From contig CM032808.1 in the NCBI GenBank assembly GCA_019155185.1, positions 6,066,716 through 6,130,715 on the forward strand: a DNA stretch of 64,000 nt. The letters are read 5' to 3'. The notes under the pieces were generated by a model that saw nothing but the letters and a program-made list of their open reading frames with translations, ran no database searches and was not told the DNA's origin. A program made the translations under genes and the position numbers. Positions within the stretch are counted from its first letter, which is position 1. Each line of letters starts with the position of its first letter. Origin of the DNA: Beaufortia kweichowensis. Its lineage: Eukaryota > Chordata > Actinopteri > Cypriniformes > Gastromyzontidae. Positions 24,000 to 37,554 of the stretch are shown piece after piece.

Positions 24000-26900
24000 C
24001 TGTAATAAAGACCATAAAACTATAAAATGACATCAAAAAAGCATCTGTAGCTACTGTAGTTTTGCTTATGTAGCTATATTTGTCAATATTTTGCACTTTG
24101 GAGAAACATTATGTCCTTTATAATGTATTATTTTATTATGTTATTGAGCCACTGTAAAAGACATATTTGATTTATATGTTCAGTGATCAATATTTTAATA
24201 ACAATACCCCCGGATCTGAAGCTTAATTTAATGTCATTGTTTACTAACCCATTTTACGATACAGATTTCAGTTTAAAGTCTACATGGTCAGTTTGGGTAT
24301 TAAAAAGTATAAGTATAAGGTTATTAATAAGGTAAAAAATGTTAATACTGTCAATTTCTAAAGCTAAAAAACCCATAAAAATAACATTAACTTTAAATGA
24401 GGAAACTTTATGTATGAATAAAATGAGGAAACTTACATATAAGACCAGCTGTAGTCCCAGTTTTGTGGTTTCCAGTCCTCAGGGCCCAGACTCACAGTTA
24501 GCTGGAATGCAGTTGTGAACATCATGTGTGCTACCATACCAAGAAGACCTAGAAACACAATTATAGTCTATGACTGTAGATCCAGGGTTTTACATTAGTA
24601 GATCTCAACTTTTAGAGCCTCATTCAAGACCCCTATTCATCCACAACAATATATGAAGGCCCTCCTCGATTTCTACAAAATAAAATATTCTACAATATTC
24701 TTTTTGTTTTAAAAATAACACAAAGAAATAAATAGATTTTATACTTGTTATAGCTTATTTTAATTATTTGTTTTGGCGTATTTTAAATCATTTTATTCAT
24801 ATTGAGGCCCTCTTGGAAGTTTGTTTCCGTTCTCCTGTTTAAAAACACTGATATAGAGGGCGCTGTTGTACTTGTCTTAAAATTCACAGGCAACACTTCC
24901 AGCTGATGCTTTGCTTTTTACACCACAAGGAGGCAGTGGTGAACCACGATCTAGATGTCTATTCTTAACACACCAGCAACATCAGATACATTAAACAAGT
25001 CAAACATTAAATGTCAAGCAGGGACAAATCTGTGTACCATACTATATTATACCTAAAACTCATGTAACACATCTCTAACTCTTCTATACTTATAATACAT
25101 GTAGTTTTAATATATAAGCTTATATTAATTGATCGCCTATACAAAATAGGTTTTGTACTTTTCAAGATTTTGGACAGAGCTATTTATACTAAATATCATA
25201 AATATTTAATGTATATATTTCTAAAATATCTATATTGTATATAATATATAAAATATCTCTACTACGTTAGCTGTCGCCTAATTTAAAAAACCTGATACAA
25301 TTTATTAGCTCATTAGTGTGTAAAATTGGGAGACATCTAAAACATGTAAGGCTATATCATTTAATATCATTTAAAATAAATAATTTAAAATCAAAATTCT
25401 ATATTGAAAACATGTATGCTGTTAAACATCCGTGTCAAACATTGTCTCATTTTATTTGATGCTTACTAAAAATGTACAAAACATATACTGTAATATGTTA
25501 AGATAGGTAACGAATATTTTTCGTTGGGTTAAAATCTCTGACATCACAAATGAATTACCTCGGTTTCCAAAATGACTTGCAAGGACAAACCACCCAAGAT
25601 CACGTGATCACAAATGACTTTGTCATCCCACATTCTAAAGATGTAAAGAGCGCGCTAATCCCTTTAGAAGCATGGCCAGTAATTAGTTAGAGTTAATGAA
25701 AAAGGCATTTTAATCCAGATTATATGAATGTTTACAATTCCGTAATCTTTTTAGGCTGCTTGTCATTGAGATGGCTGTTACCACATTAAGCACTGGCCAT
25801 CAATGGACATACTGGGAAATGTTTCAAAAGTAATTAATGATGTGGTGATGTGTAGTGGTGTAAGGTTTGTGCAGTGGCACAAGTCAGGGTCATTGCCTAA
25901 TAATGTCATTATGTGAAAGTGAAGAGTCCAGATGGCAAACAAACACACAATCAACACCAGTCAGCCCATGCGTCAAGAAAAAAAGCAATGTCACCCCACA
26001 CCAAAACAACAAGGGTAATGGAAAATAATAGATTATTTACAGCCCTCTGCATATTTCCTTGCCTATTGCAAATCTATTAAATAAGGATAATTACAAAAAG
26101 TGACACAACAAATCAAACCAAAAAACATCAAAGAGATGTTTATGGGCGATCTTTACTTTGGAAAGGCAATTTGCACTCTGTCCTGTTCACGTACTATCAT
26201 GTCCATCTAAATCTCTCTCGTCTCACCTTCATGTATCCTCTCTTTCCTGAGAGCATTGCACTGGTAATCCTAATGTCTCCATGACAACTACTGTACAGAA
26301 AGGTGCCTTTATGCAGACATTATCACAAACATTCACACAAAAATTGCTAAGTGAATTAAAATGAGTAAAACCCATTTACGAATCTGATCATTTAATAAAA
26401 GAGCAAACCCCCTGGATAATGCAGCTCATATTCTCCAGAGAAACCCTTCACTTAATCAACAGCCTGCAAAATTGATTGTACAATGAATTAATTTGAATTA
26501 ATGAATTAATTTTCTCTCATCAACCTTTGTTAATGGACTTAACCACACATATAAATGTAAAAAGTCATTTTTGTGATTTACTGTTTTATACATAAAATCA
26601 TCCTATTGGATGTAAAGAACATTCTGTGAAAATATAATCTTGATATCTTTAATATGACATGTCAAAGAGTGATATTTATCAAACTTTGATGCTCATTATC
26701 TCATAATTTGATTTTGAGACTTTAGCCTGGTTTTCACAGACGGGGTCACAAATGTTTACTGTGTCAAACTAATACATTGGTATTGAAGTCCATACTTTGG
26801 ATCATCTCATATTTTAACTTGGTAAAGAATACATGTGTCAAATGCAGACATAAGCTAATTGAGGTTGTGGCTTTTTTCCCACGATGCAATGCGTTCATGA

Positions 26901-28302
26901 TCCATCTTTCATAAGCTAAACAAAGGAATGACATAAGCTCACCCCTCAGCCAATACTCTATTATAAAACTGAAATGTGAGGTCTCTGCCATGCTATTCTT
27001 TGAGATAAGGATAGATACAGTATATGGGTCGGCCCATCCTTTGAGTCATTTTGTAATACAGTAGTTAAATGTTAGTAAATGAAAAGCATTTACTGGTTAA
27101 ACTACAAATTAAAACTAACCGAAATGTGCAAAATTAGGTACGCTATATAAATGTTATGCCTAAATATTTAATGCTTTGAATTCTTGAACACATAAAAAAT
27201 TATTTATACAATAAAAATATTTGACTGTTTATTCTAAATCTCCCTGAATACAATTGATGTTGATAGTCAGTGAATAAATAAAGACATTTTCGACACATAT
27301 GTCAGCATAAGCTCTTAAATCGCCTGGATGACATTCAAGAATACTGGTTTATCAATACTCAGAGGCTTACATTGGATGCTGAGCCTGATGTTTTTGTATG
27401 TATCTAGAGGATCGGCTGAGCCCTGTGATACCACATAAATGCAAAGGCATTTGCTACAAAGGACACGCAAAGGACAGGAAGATAGAAATCTAAATCTGTT
27501 TTCTCTGGACACCTCCATACCAATAATGCCATCTCTTTGAGAATAAGTACAAAAATATATACTGTAGTTACAGTAGCAGTGGAGGGCCGTTTGCTTGACC
27601 TGTTTTTTACGTTGAAATCAGGAAATAAACACAATATGGAATGTGGGATACATCCAAATCACAATGATTTTGTGACCTTAAGGGAATGTGTATAACTTTG
27701 AATCTGCATAAACACATGAGAGATTTACAATATTCCCCCAAATATCACAACAACCAGACTAAACATTGTCTGAAGATATAATTTATGACTTTTGTTATGG
27801 CTTTACAAGCATGCATTGCAGCTTTAAAATGTGTGGTATAGGATTAATAATATTGCTGTTACATTTTGTTTGCTTTTATTATATATTTGTTGTTATTGTT
27901 TGTTGTTTTTACTGTCTGAGTGATACAGTGATACAGGCAAAATTACATCTTTGTTACATTTCTCTGTTGTTCACAACACGATTTATATGAAGCAATATGG
28001 AAAGTTTTTTGTTTTACATTTCAGATGAAGAAATCTACAGTTGCTTTAACTTGGCTGAATGAGACATTTTGCGTGTAGTACTGTAAAAGAATTGAAATCA
28101 ACAAAGTAGAACTTGTAAGAAAGAGGTCAGTCAGTTACCTGACAAGACTGTGAATATGGCAGCAAAGGCATTCAATTTCAATCCATCAATGACGTTTCCA
28201 AAATGGCAGACCTCTATGGACATTAGGATTCCGCCAGTGGCCAACAGTAAGATGTAGAGACACTCGGCCACAATGCACAGCCATAAGACACCTGTGTGTG
28301 TT

Positions 28303-28341
<39 letters not shown>

Positions 28342-30823
28342 ATGGATGGAAGACTCAGGATCTATAAAGAATAGCTTATCCAGCGCTTATATGGAGACTG
28401 AAACTTCAGAACCAAACGGATCCGTTCTGGTTCATTCAGATGGGCCTCCCACGCTAACCAGACTGCTCAGGAGCAACATCAAAATTATGTAAATATGGAA
28501 AATGTTTCCACTGTGATTTAAAGGAGAATCGAGCTTCGAGTTCTGGATGCATCTACATGCCACAGACTTTAGTCAGTTCAGACAACACACAATGCAATTT
28601 ATAAAAAAGACAACTAGCCTATAGGATACAGATTATTCTGTTCAAGACGTTGTACAGTCTTAGGATAAATATGTTATATTTAATTCACAACCCATGCTTT
28701 CTAGAGTTTTCCACTAACATACACAGCATTTATTGTACTGTAAATCCCTTCCAGCCTTGGTTTTGATCACATGAAAAATACATAAAAAATACATAAATAT
28801 CAAATCCACCCTGACTGAAAATAACAATTCTTTAATTTTGTTTATGCATTGCACACTGTGTTTATTGTTGGCTCTTAAGGCAGAATGCTAAATGCTCCTT
28901 CATTTGTAATTCGCTTTGAATAAAAGTGTCTTCTAAATGAAAACATGTAAATGAAGGTCTATGGACTATCATTCAGGGAGACAAGGTTTCTGGACTGCTC
29001 ATCAATAAAACTATAATCTACAGGAATATCATTACTGCATATTTTTAATTGTCTGGAATATAAAATCTAAAGATGAGTAATAAGTAACCTTGTGGGCAAT
29101 TAGATTAAGTGTTAGATCAACTTGTGATTAACTAACGTTATAACTGATGGACTGACAACACACATCCTTAGACGCAGTTGTGCTCTGCTGGGAGAATGAA
29201 ACTTTATTGATATGTTCGTATACCTACGCGAATGACAACGAGGAGGGTGCATGGCTGGTGGAAAGATAAAAATCGTGCTTAATTAAAACTGACTGGACCT
29301 CCAGACAGCATGTACCAAATATCTAATGCAGCAGACGTCAGGAGAATTACATTAGTCAATGAGTGACAGTGGGTGACACCCTCTTTAAAACGTCATGGGA
29401 ATTTTCCAAAGTACTCCATTAAGAATGACAGATCTTACCTCTCTCATGGGGAGGGGCAACATTTATGAAACTTCTGCATTTCTCGCCTGCAAGAGAAAGG
29501 ATTTAGAGGAAAGGGTTTGAACACATGGAGCAATACACATGCTAAGAACAAAATTTGGATACATTTTTTAACTTTGCAGGCTCCAGCATGCTTTGCGGTA
29601 TGAACAATTATGTGTGTTATAGGATTATCATTTTGCTGTCACATTTTATCTATATTTTGTTTGTTGCTGTTGTTTGTTATTTTTATGTGTTGATACAGAA
29701 TGATCAATATTATGCTTTTATGTTATATTTAGATGTTTTACATAATGTTTTAAACAAAAATATGTCTTGTTTTATAATATTTATTTTCAGATCAAGATCT
29801 TCAAATGATTTCACAAGAATTAATAGGCTGAATGAGACATTTGAGACATACAAGCCTGTATAACATAAATGAATGTTTTGTTTTCTAAATCAAACTGTGT
29901 CCATGTAAGTAAGGCATAAGCTAAATATACACCAAAAAAAATTATATATTATTATAATTATATAATTATATAATATATATAATTATTAATGATGTATAAT
30001 ATATAATAAATATAATATTATATAATTATATAATATTAAAATACATAGAAATGTTATCAGAGAATTATTGTTAATTATTGTAATTATTCGTATTCATACT
30101 TAAACTAAAATGATCGAGACCTAAACAAGGTGGATTTGACTGAACTGATGGTTAGTGTGCATATGAATCTGGTCAGTAGGTTCAGAGGAGCGATTTGTTA
30201 CAGTGATGGATAGCACCAGTGAACTGTGTTGTCGATGGCTTTCCAACAAAATCAATCCACAAATACATCACTTCGATCCAGAAAAAACGAAATATATACA
30301 TATGTATTAACACCGAGAGCGTTATCTAGACCCTAGGACAAATAATGTCTATTAAAATATACAATAAGGAATGTCAGACTTGTTTGATAAAGTCGTCGTT
30401 TATTTGGTGAGAAGCAACGCAACAACGTTTGCGCGCTTAACATGCGCAGATAATACGCACTGTCTATGTTTTAAAAAATATAATTTTGGAGTTAAATAAA
30501 ACGAGCAAAGTCACATTCTTACCGACAAGGTCGACGTTCTGCTCACAGGAATACCAAATCCCGGTGTGGAACTTCCTAAGAACAAACTTATCCTCACCGG
30601 TCTCCCATATATACTGTACCAGCTTGCTGTCATTGATTTTCGAGTTGTTATACCTAATGCAGTGTGTTTGTTTTCCTGTCACCGGCCCGGTGCACAAGGG
30701 TTTGACAACTTTTCGGTTGCCGTCACACCAGTAGCTGGTGGTCAGTGCGGAGATGGCGAGAATCAGCGCGATGAAGTTCAAGGTGAGCGCAAGACATGCT
30801 CTCCGCCTCCGATCCATCATCAT
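23699..30823 (-). CDS. gsg1l2: GSG1-like claudin-fold membrane protein (five exons), probably GSG1L2
   Basis: Five minus-strand segments with canonical GT/AG borders and compatible phases (1,1,1,2) join to a 304-aa protein: 30523-30823, 29439-29486, 28139-28291, 24437-24548 and 23699-23999. Four hydrophobic helices lie at about 10-31, 118-143, 150-180 and 203-222. The first extracellular loop carries the claudin-type pattern GIWYSC (88-93) followed by EKCRSF (102-107), plus sequons at 59 and 64. The strongly conserved family block NVIDGLKLNAFAAIFTVLSG occurs near 150-168, and SLGPEDW follows TM3. GSG1L is an AMPA receptor auxiliary subunit; GSG1 is a testis membrane protein; the role of GSG1L2 is poorly known. 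The short C-terminal tail (about 80 aa, ending EEYC) is unlike GSG1L's longer tail. Linkage to an HS3ST3-type gene, as on human 17p, favours GSG1L2 over GSG1L. Three ATGs start exon 1 (30823, 30820, 30817); the first is used. Confidence 0.9.
24437..24548 (-). CDS. gsg1l2: GSG1-like gene, exon 4
   Basis: 112 bp with acceptor TTTCTAG|GTCTT and donor TTATAT|GTAAGT. It encodes LLGMVAHMMF, then SLGPEDW and the second extracellular loop up to DYSWSY, all strongly family-like. Confidence 0.9.
24549..28138 (-). other. Intron 4 of the GSG1-like gene
   Basis: About 3.6 kb, AT-rich. No exon was recognised. A 12-bp palindrome GATCACGTGATC with a central E-box lies at 25598-25609. Confidence 0.6.
28139..28291 (-). 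CDS. gsg1l2: GSG1-like gene, exon 3
   Basis: 153 bp with acceptor ACACAG|GTGTC and donor TCAG|GTAACTG. It encodes TM2 and the start of TM3, including the family hallmark NVIDGLKLNAFAA. A (TC)n tract lies immediately upstream of the acceptor on the coding strand. Confidence 0.9.
28305..28338. repeat. (GA)n microsatellite next to the exon 3 acceptor
   Basis: Seventeen GA units on plus. On the coding minus strand this is an uninterrupted TC tract ending about 12 bases before the acceptor AG (28292-28293). Confidence 0.95.
28899..28956 (+). mobile_element. SINE/LINE 3' tail remnant
   Basis: Degenerate copy of the widespread fish retroposon tail (TTGTAATTCGCTTTGAATAAAAGTG and TAAATG units), plus orientation, inside intron 2 of the GSG1-like gene. 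No tRNA head was seen. Confidence 0.5.
29439..29486 (-). CDS. gsg1l2: GSG1-like gene, exon 2 (48 bp)
   Basis: A micro-exon with acceptor CTTGCAG|GCGAG and donor GAGAG|GTAAG. It encodes EKCRSFINVAPPHER, matching the conserved EKCRSFI(D/E)L segment of GSG1 and GSG1L. It is too short to stand out as an open frame. Confidence 0.88.
29935..30055. repeat. AT-rich low-complexity tract
   Basis: Irregular TATAAT/ATTATA runs in intron 1 of the GSG1-like gene. Confidence 0.8.
30523..30823 (-). CDS. gsg1l2: GSG1-like gene, exon 1 coding part
   Basis: Encodes 100 residues plus one base: an Arg-rich cytosolic start, TM1 and most of the first extracellular loop with GIWYSC. The donor is CTTGTCG|GTAAGAATG on the minus strand. 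An open frame on the opposite strand here is an antisense shadow. Confidence 0.9.
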
Positions 30824-31080
30824 TATAGCGAGTACACCTTAAAGATATCGTCTTTAAATCCAGGTGTTGTGTTTTGTAATTCCTGTCAAATCCGTAAACC
30901 GTGTTTGTCATGTAAGGTCCTGCGGGTTTGTGCGTTGACCGAGTTGTGCGCAATCCTGAGCTGTGTGTATGGTTTGCTCTCACAGCCTGCGATCACCGAT
31001 CACTCCCTCCTCATGCTTCTCACCGTCACACTGAGCGCTTCGTTTGTCATGTCATGTCAGACAGGATCAATGTGCTGGAG
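30824..31080 (-). promoter_or_regulatory. Likely 5' flank of the GSG1-like gene
   Basis: Moderately GC-richer DNA immediately upstream of the first exon. No TATA box is clear. The assignment rests on position. Confidence 0.3.
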
Positions 31081-31480
31081 TCATTGTGGCCAGTTGAATT
31101 TTTTGTAGGAATAAACAATGAACATATGCCTGCTTGATCAACAGACAGGTGAACAGTAAAACCAGCCAAATCTTGTTCCTCACAAGGTTTTCTCATTTAC
31201 TGTAAGATTCAGGTACAAGATGGTAAAAGTGATATACAAATACACTGATTAACTATTCAGTGTAATTTACAGTATTAACAATTACTTCTGTGTCTTTGCA
31301 TCTTCATCTGTCACACTTTTTGATAGGACATAGGAGAGATATTACATGCATTATAGTAATGATAATGGTAATGCTTTCCTACTGTAATTTAGCACCTCAA
31401 TACATAAAACATGTATCTTTTATTGTTTGCATTAAATGATTGTGTAATATATATATATAGTATATATAGTATATTGTGTA

Positions 31481-31604
<124 letters not shown>

Positions 31605-32045
31605 TGTATATTGCTTGTATAAACAGTCATTGAAATAAGGATATTCTATTAAGCAATATATACACAATGATTACCATAAACACTATTCGTTTATCAATAA
31701 TAATCACACGGTTAATTATTAACACCATGAAGGATACTGTGGAAAACAAACTGCTTCATTTACGATATCATTTATTTTTCTCTTGGCTGGATGTGTCAGG
31801 CAAGCTGATCAATACGTGACAGCGTGTTGAAGAATTTGTAACACCCTCCTCTCCACATGAGGTCTCTGGAGAATAACATCAGCATTACGTCTGCTGACCT
31901 CACAAGCTTGTCCTGACAATTTAACACCCGAGGACAAACATCTTACAGTAATGCACATGAGATGTGTCGCTAACAAAAGCAATTATCATACAGTACGTTC
32001 ATAAGACAGTGTTGATACAGTGAACAGTGTTTAGAATAAAGTGAT

Positions 32046-32237
32046 AATTCACACACACACCAAATAAAAATGTCATAATTTATTCACCTCATGTCATTTA
32101 AAACCTGAAACAAATGTAAATGAGCACTAATGTTGTTTGGTTACCAACGTTCTTCAAAATATTTTCTTTATTGTTCAGCAGAAGAAAGAAAAGTTCGTAC
32201 AGGTTTGGAATGACATTATATGGTGAGTAAATGATAA
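32046..32237. mobile_element. AGGGATAGTTCACCC-type MITE relic
   Basis: AAATGTCATAATTTATTCACC, GTTTGGTTACCAACG, CAGAAGAAAGAAA, GGTTTGGAATGACATTATA and GTGAGTAAATGAT are the landmarks of this family. Confidence 0.6.
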
Positions 32238-32239
32238 AA

Positions 32240-35200
32240 GTAAGGGACAAAATAAATATCTCTAATAAGCATTTTCTATTTTACAGAGTGCATTTTTAAT
32301 CTAATGGAGGTTTGGGGGAACCAACAGCATGTGATTGTAAATGTGTAATGGATTTTTGCACGTATTTCGGTCACTGTACCTGGTGAGCAAATTGCTTGCC
32401 ATATGTAGCAAACAAATGTCAGCTTGTGTTGTTTGAAAACGTAATTGTGTTTCAGAATTTCCATCAATAAGTTAACTTATCTGTGCCCTAATGATGAACA
32501 GAAAGGCCAAGAAAGTGTGAATAGTATACATGCTATCAGGAAAAGGAATGTTCCAGTTAGATTACTGTTTATCGTACCCTTGGGAAATTAACAAAGATGC
32601 ATCAAAAGTCGTTACGGAAAGGGTGGGCTGTACTTGCGTGAGAAGGTTTGGGTATGTTAAATGTAAATGCAGTACAAAAGTAAAGGCCAAAGATTTGACA
32701 TTTAATCACGATTTAGAGACTGACCATTAATGTCTATTCAGTTTGAACGACAGTCATAAAAAGTGACCTTAGAGTTAATTAGGTGCATCTTATATCTTTC
32801 ATATAAACTAAGCAAATGTTTAATATCTTGACAGTTCTCTGTGAATATTTCTGAATGGATTTGAAACACTTACAATTTTTTACGACAGGTCATTCCAAAC
32901 CCTGAGTATAACCTTGGGTTATCTCTTCATGTTTCACTTATACTTTACCAGGGTCAAGGCATTCGTAATCTGATGGTTCATACTGTACATCACAAAGCCC
33001 TGTCATTTATTTAATGTGTCAACAGTCATGATTGGAAAATTACAGAAAAAAAGAACTGATTGCCCCGCGCATCTGCATAAGTGAGAAAATAGATAGGCTG
33101 TTTCAAGCCTTCTTAGATGTTTTTCTTCCAGTTCAGCCATTTGACATTTATTTATTTTTTCACAAATGCTAAAATGACTGTTTACACAGCACGAAAGGTT
33201 TCTGTGATTACACACAGCCTTGTGCCGTATAATTTCTTGGTGTCTAGTCTTAAGCATTTAGCTTTAATATACAAAATCTCATGATCTCAAAACTGATGCT
33301 TCAAAGCAGGTTTCCATAACTCTGGATAAAATGTGGTGCTATCCGTTTAACCCAAAGTTAAAAACAAAGTTTGGAAAGAATACAACCCAGGGGCAAAGAA
33401 CAGCATTGAAATCTATAAAGAACATTTCCCTGTGTGTCTGCAGACACTACACTGACATGTTAATGTTGCAAACTTTTTGTTTTTAACTATCTTAGTCCTC
33501 CTCATGCTTGTAAACTTGTTTTCTGTATGTGACGACCCTTGAGGAATTGAAAAAATTTCTGACAGATTTCTGGGAGATAACAGAATCTACACTAATTTAA
33601 ATCGTATACTACATTCAGTCTGCTCATAAAAAATGTTGGCAACACTCTCTTAATCTCCAAAAACAAGCAAAGGATTCTTTTGTGAATGCTTTTGGGAAAT
33701 CAGACCCAAAACCAGCACGTTTGTTGTGCTTCTATGTTGCGGCAAGACACCAACAATACTTTTAATTGTTCACCCCAGCTTACCAAAGAAGTTTGTTGTT
33801 GTTCCTCAGTCTGCTAGTTGTTAGGACATTGCTACATTGGCACTATTTGGCGTTTCATCTTGGACTGCTGGCAGCACTAACACAGTATTTTGTCCAGAGA
33901 TATTAGGTGGATTTTGTAAGGGTCGTAAAATAACAGTGTGTTAGTGTCCTCCGTGTTGTACCGTCATTTTTGGCTCCACTCGAGTCCCTGGAGATGATTA
34001 CAGCCTCTTTTCTAATGCTACACACCTGTAATACTGATCCTGGGGAAATGTCTTACAATTCAGCCCAAGGTCATAACAAAGACGGGGGAGGGAAAGGTTT
34101 TTATAAACCCCATTGGGGAGGATTTGGTGTATCATAAGATTCTCGCGAAAAAAAGAATTGCTCTTGCAGTGAATTTTTATCTAAAAGTCTGTATTGTGTA
34201 ATTGCTTCTGCCGCAATATCATCTAGTTCTGATCAACTAGGTCCCCTAAAGGCAATAGTGCATTATTTACTCATTAACTTTGACAATAATGGAGACATTT
34301 CGAGCTCCTAGTTGTGTCTCCTTCACAGCAAGCCACGAAACTCAATATTACGTCCCGCTATCATAGAACCTCATTATAATAGCGTGTCATTCATCAATCT
34401 TTTAGAAATGGTAAGTTACAATTGTAAGATGGCTTTAGAGAATTCTGTGAAAGTGAATTGAATGTGAAATACTATTATTGCACCATCACCAAGGCTAAAT
34501 GGCTTAAGGTGACTAATTTTGATGTGATTTATGGCTCGCAACAGATAACCATGAGACTAATAAAGGTTGTTTTTCAGTTTAAAAGCATCACCATCTTCTC
34601 AAGGCCGGAATGGATGAAGCTTCTCTGAAAGCGGTCTGAAGATAGAACTGAACTGGTACATTACTGTGGGCCACAGGTGGCTGAACAGACTTCCCAATCA
34701 CTTCACAGATATTATACCTGTGGGAATGAAACATGTTTGCTATCTCAGGGTACAATGAAATGCTGAATGCAATGAAAATCACAGGCAAAAGTCAGAAAAT
34801 GTGTGTGTGCAGTATACAATACCCAATCAAATGAAATATATGTTGTAATTAACTTTACATTTTAGGCAAATGTCTTTCATTTTTACCATTATCCCATTTT
34901 AGTTACTATAAGAGACCATAGCTACTTCAGAGACTGATATATTTTATATTTTGTAACCATTGATGCAGAAAATCCCACCATATTTTGCATTAAATTTACA
35001 TTGCATTTGGAGGCTATTACATGGATAAAAGATGTAAATCCTCTACATTTTAAAACGGAACACTGTCTCCCTTTGAAATTCACTGGAGTCAGTCCACCGG
35101 TACATGTCTTATTTAAATAGGCTATAGAAACATCCAAGTTCAATCATGTCAGGAAAAGATTTTGAAGAGAGACCACCGACACCAAAGGAAATAAGTCAGA

Positions 35201-37550
35201 TTGACATATCTGGTTTAAAGTTTGATTTGGTAGCCACCATTCTGTCTTCTTGGACAGCTTATCTCTCTCCATTCCTAATGTTGGTGGGAAGATCATTGAG
35301 TCTTTGTTAGTGTCTGTGGACCTCAACATTGTTTGTCCTTTAGGTTTTGTGATATAATCTTTAAGGCTTTATCTAATTGAACAAAGTCTAACAGAGTCTT
35401 CATCTTTAAGTCTGTAGTGCACATAAAATAAATCAAATAGATAAATTGGAATTGCAAAGGTGGTTTTCCCAAGAAAGCAATTATCTTTGACGTCTTGCTC
35501 TGATTAAAACGAATGCAATTTCAATTTATTGCATCTATAAATTTTTGATAGAACATTTAGAGTTCTTTATCAAAAGCTGATTCACACGAGGTTAAAATAA
35601 ATTACTCTATTAACACAAATCGTATTGCAAAGATCAACGGTTTCTGGTTTTAAAGAAACAATGTGAAAATGTTGCTCATGAAATATGATGATGTAATTGT
35701 GTTTGCCAAACCATATCTAAGATTTATAACAAAAAGCTATAGCTTTCTTTTTATTTGCTTACATGATGAATGTAATTGATTTTCTGTGCAGCATCATGTG
35801 CAGTCATGACAGCCCCCCCTCATGAATAAAAGGGGTTAAAACCCTTGCTATCAACCCTTGGAAAATGTATACTCTACGTAAGTCATCTTGGATTAAGGAC
35901 TGAGCAGGGCAAATAAATAATGCATGTGTGCAGTGTTGGAGGGAACTCAATGGATTGAAGGGATAGAGCGGGGAGAATGGTGGAGATATCAGATAGATAC
36001 GAATGTCTGCAGTGGCTGTGAACACAGAATGTTAAAATTAAAATGTAAAGTTAAAAGATTTAGCCAGAAATGAAAAATCTGTCATTATTTACTTAGATGA
36101 TGTCATCCTACATTCTGTTATTTCTTTTCTGTGAACTAGGAGACACTTTCCATTACATAGTTTATAGTGACCATGTCTGTGTGCAAAACACTGTAGCAAT
36201 AAATAAAATACAGCAGATGTGTTACAAGTATTATACAGTATAACATGTGTAATGTGTTTATCTTTTACTTATATGTGTATGTATGAATCACAAATCTTAA
36301 CAGTCGCACACAACAGAATAAAACTAATTGAGTAAATGTGTATAAATTAATAAATAAGGCATTGAATATATAAATCCCCTTTCTTATAATTAGAATTAGG
36401 TACAATTTATGTAAAAACTAGGTAAAATTTTATGCCACAATCGTTGTTTTTATGTAAATGTTTTGTTTTAAATGCCATCAATATGTTTTAGTATCTACTT
36501 TACATAAGAATATATACTAATGAGATCAAGCTGCTCTAAACGCCACTCACTTCATGTATCAAATGTAAACAAAACCTTTATTTTCAGATTCGGTTTACAT
36601 TATCAATTGCCTGATTTCAAATAAGAAGGAAGTACTTCATCTGAAACTTTTATATGGGTCAAGAACAAGTGTAAATGCTAGATGGTGTCAACGGGGAAAA
36701 CATTCAGACAGATAAAGAAGAAACACATGAATGTCAAAAGCACGCCAGGGACACCGCACACACTGATCTTGCAGGAACTGGCCGCTGAAACTGTCACGAC
36801 TCATATATTAAAATTGTCAAACGCAAACTCTCGCTGCAACAAGTGGGGTCACGGAGCAGCGTGAACCCTCGCCCCTGGGGCAAGAGCGGTCACAGTTGGC
36901 CTGGCGAAACCCACTTCATCACACTTCGCTATCTGCCAGTGCACAGCGGAGCTCCTGGTTACTGCACTCCATCACTGGAATGGAATGGATTCCTGAGGCG
37001 CCGTCTGTGTGTGGAAAGGGTGATTGCCTGAGACCTTTAATTTGCTGCTCTCCAACCTCCAGCCATGCTGCAGGGATTCAATGTCGCATCACGGACTGAT
37101 CCACCATTGTGTCACCGTGCCCAGCGATCATGCGTATGATTTTTAGGTTGAACTGGTAGACTTTTAATTTTTGCTTTGCAGGGGTTACTGGGGACATCTG
37201 ACAAAAAAATAGTTGGAGATCAAACATGAGTCATTTAATGAGTTTAGCAGACATCATTAAGCATTACCTGAAGTCAAAAAGCCATGACCCACTTATTGCT
37301 CCAGAGTCAGGGGGCACAACAAATAAACAGTTTTCTGTTGGCACATAGTTTTAAACTTGGTCTGAAAAATCCACCATGCTGAAAGAACCCATGTTTTCAC
37401 TCCAAATATGGGAGCAAAAATTTCTGCTTGGAAAAACAATAGTTTTGAAAGACGTATATCATGAAATGCATATCATGCTTATATTAATTGCCCCACTTTG
37501 TCATTGGTAATTTATTGTACTATTTTAGTGCCCTTTACATGTTCTTTACT
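32240..37550. other. Gene-free stretch with one GC-richer island
   Basis: No coding exon was recognised. Most of it is AT-rich. The segment 36760-37130 is visibly GC-richer and repeat-free and may be a conserved regulatory element. Confidence 0.5.
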
Positions 37551-37554
37551 GTAT

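Noticed and set aside
23693..24005. Two plus-strand frames opposite exon 5 of the GSG1-like gene
   Set aside because: Shadows; the minus frame carries the family motifs and splice acceptor.
30566..31108. 180-codon plus-strand frame opposite exon 1 of the GSG1-like gene
   Set aside because: Antisense shadow of a real exon plus its 5' flank. The family match is on minus only.
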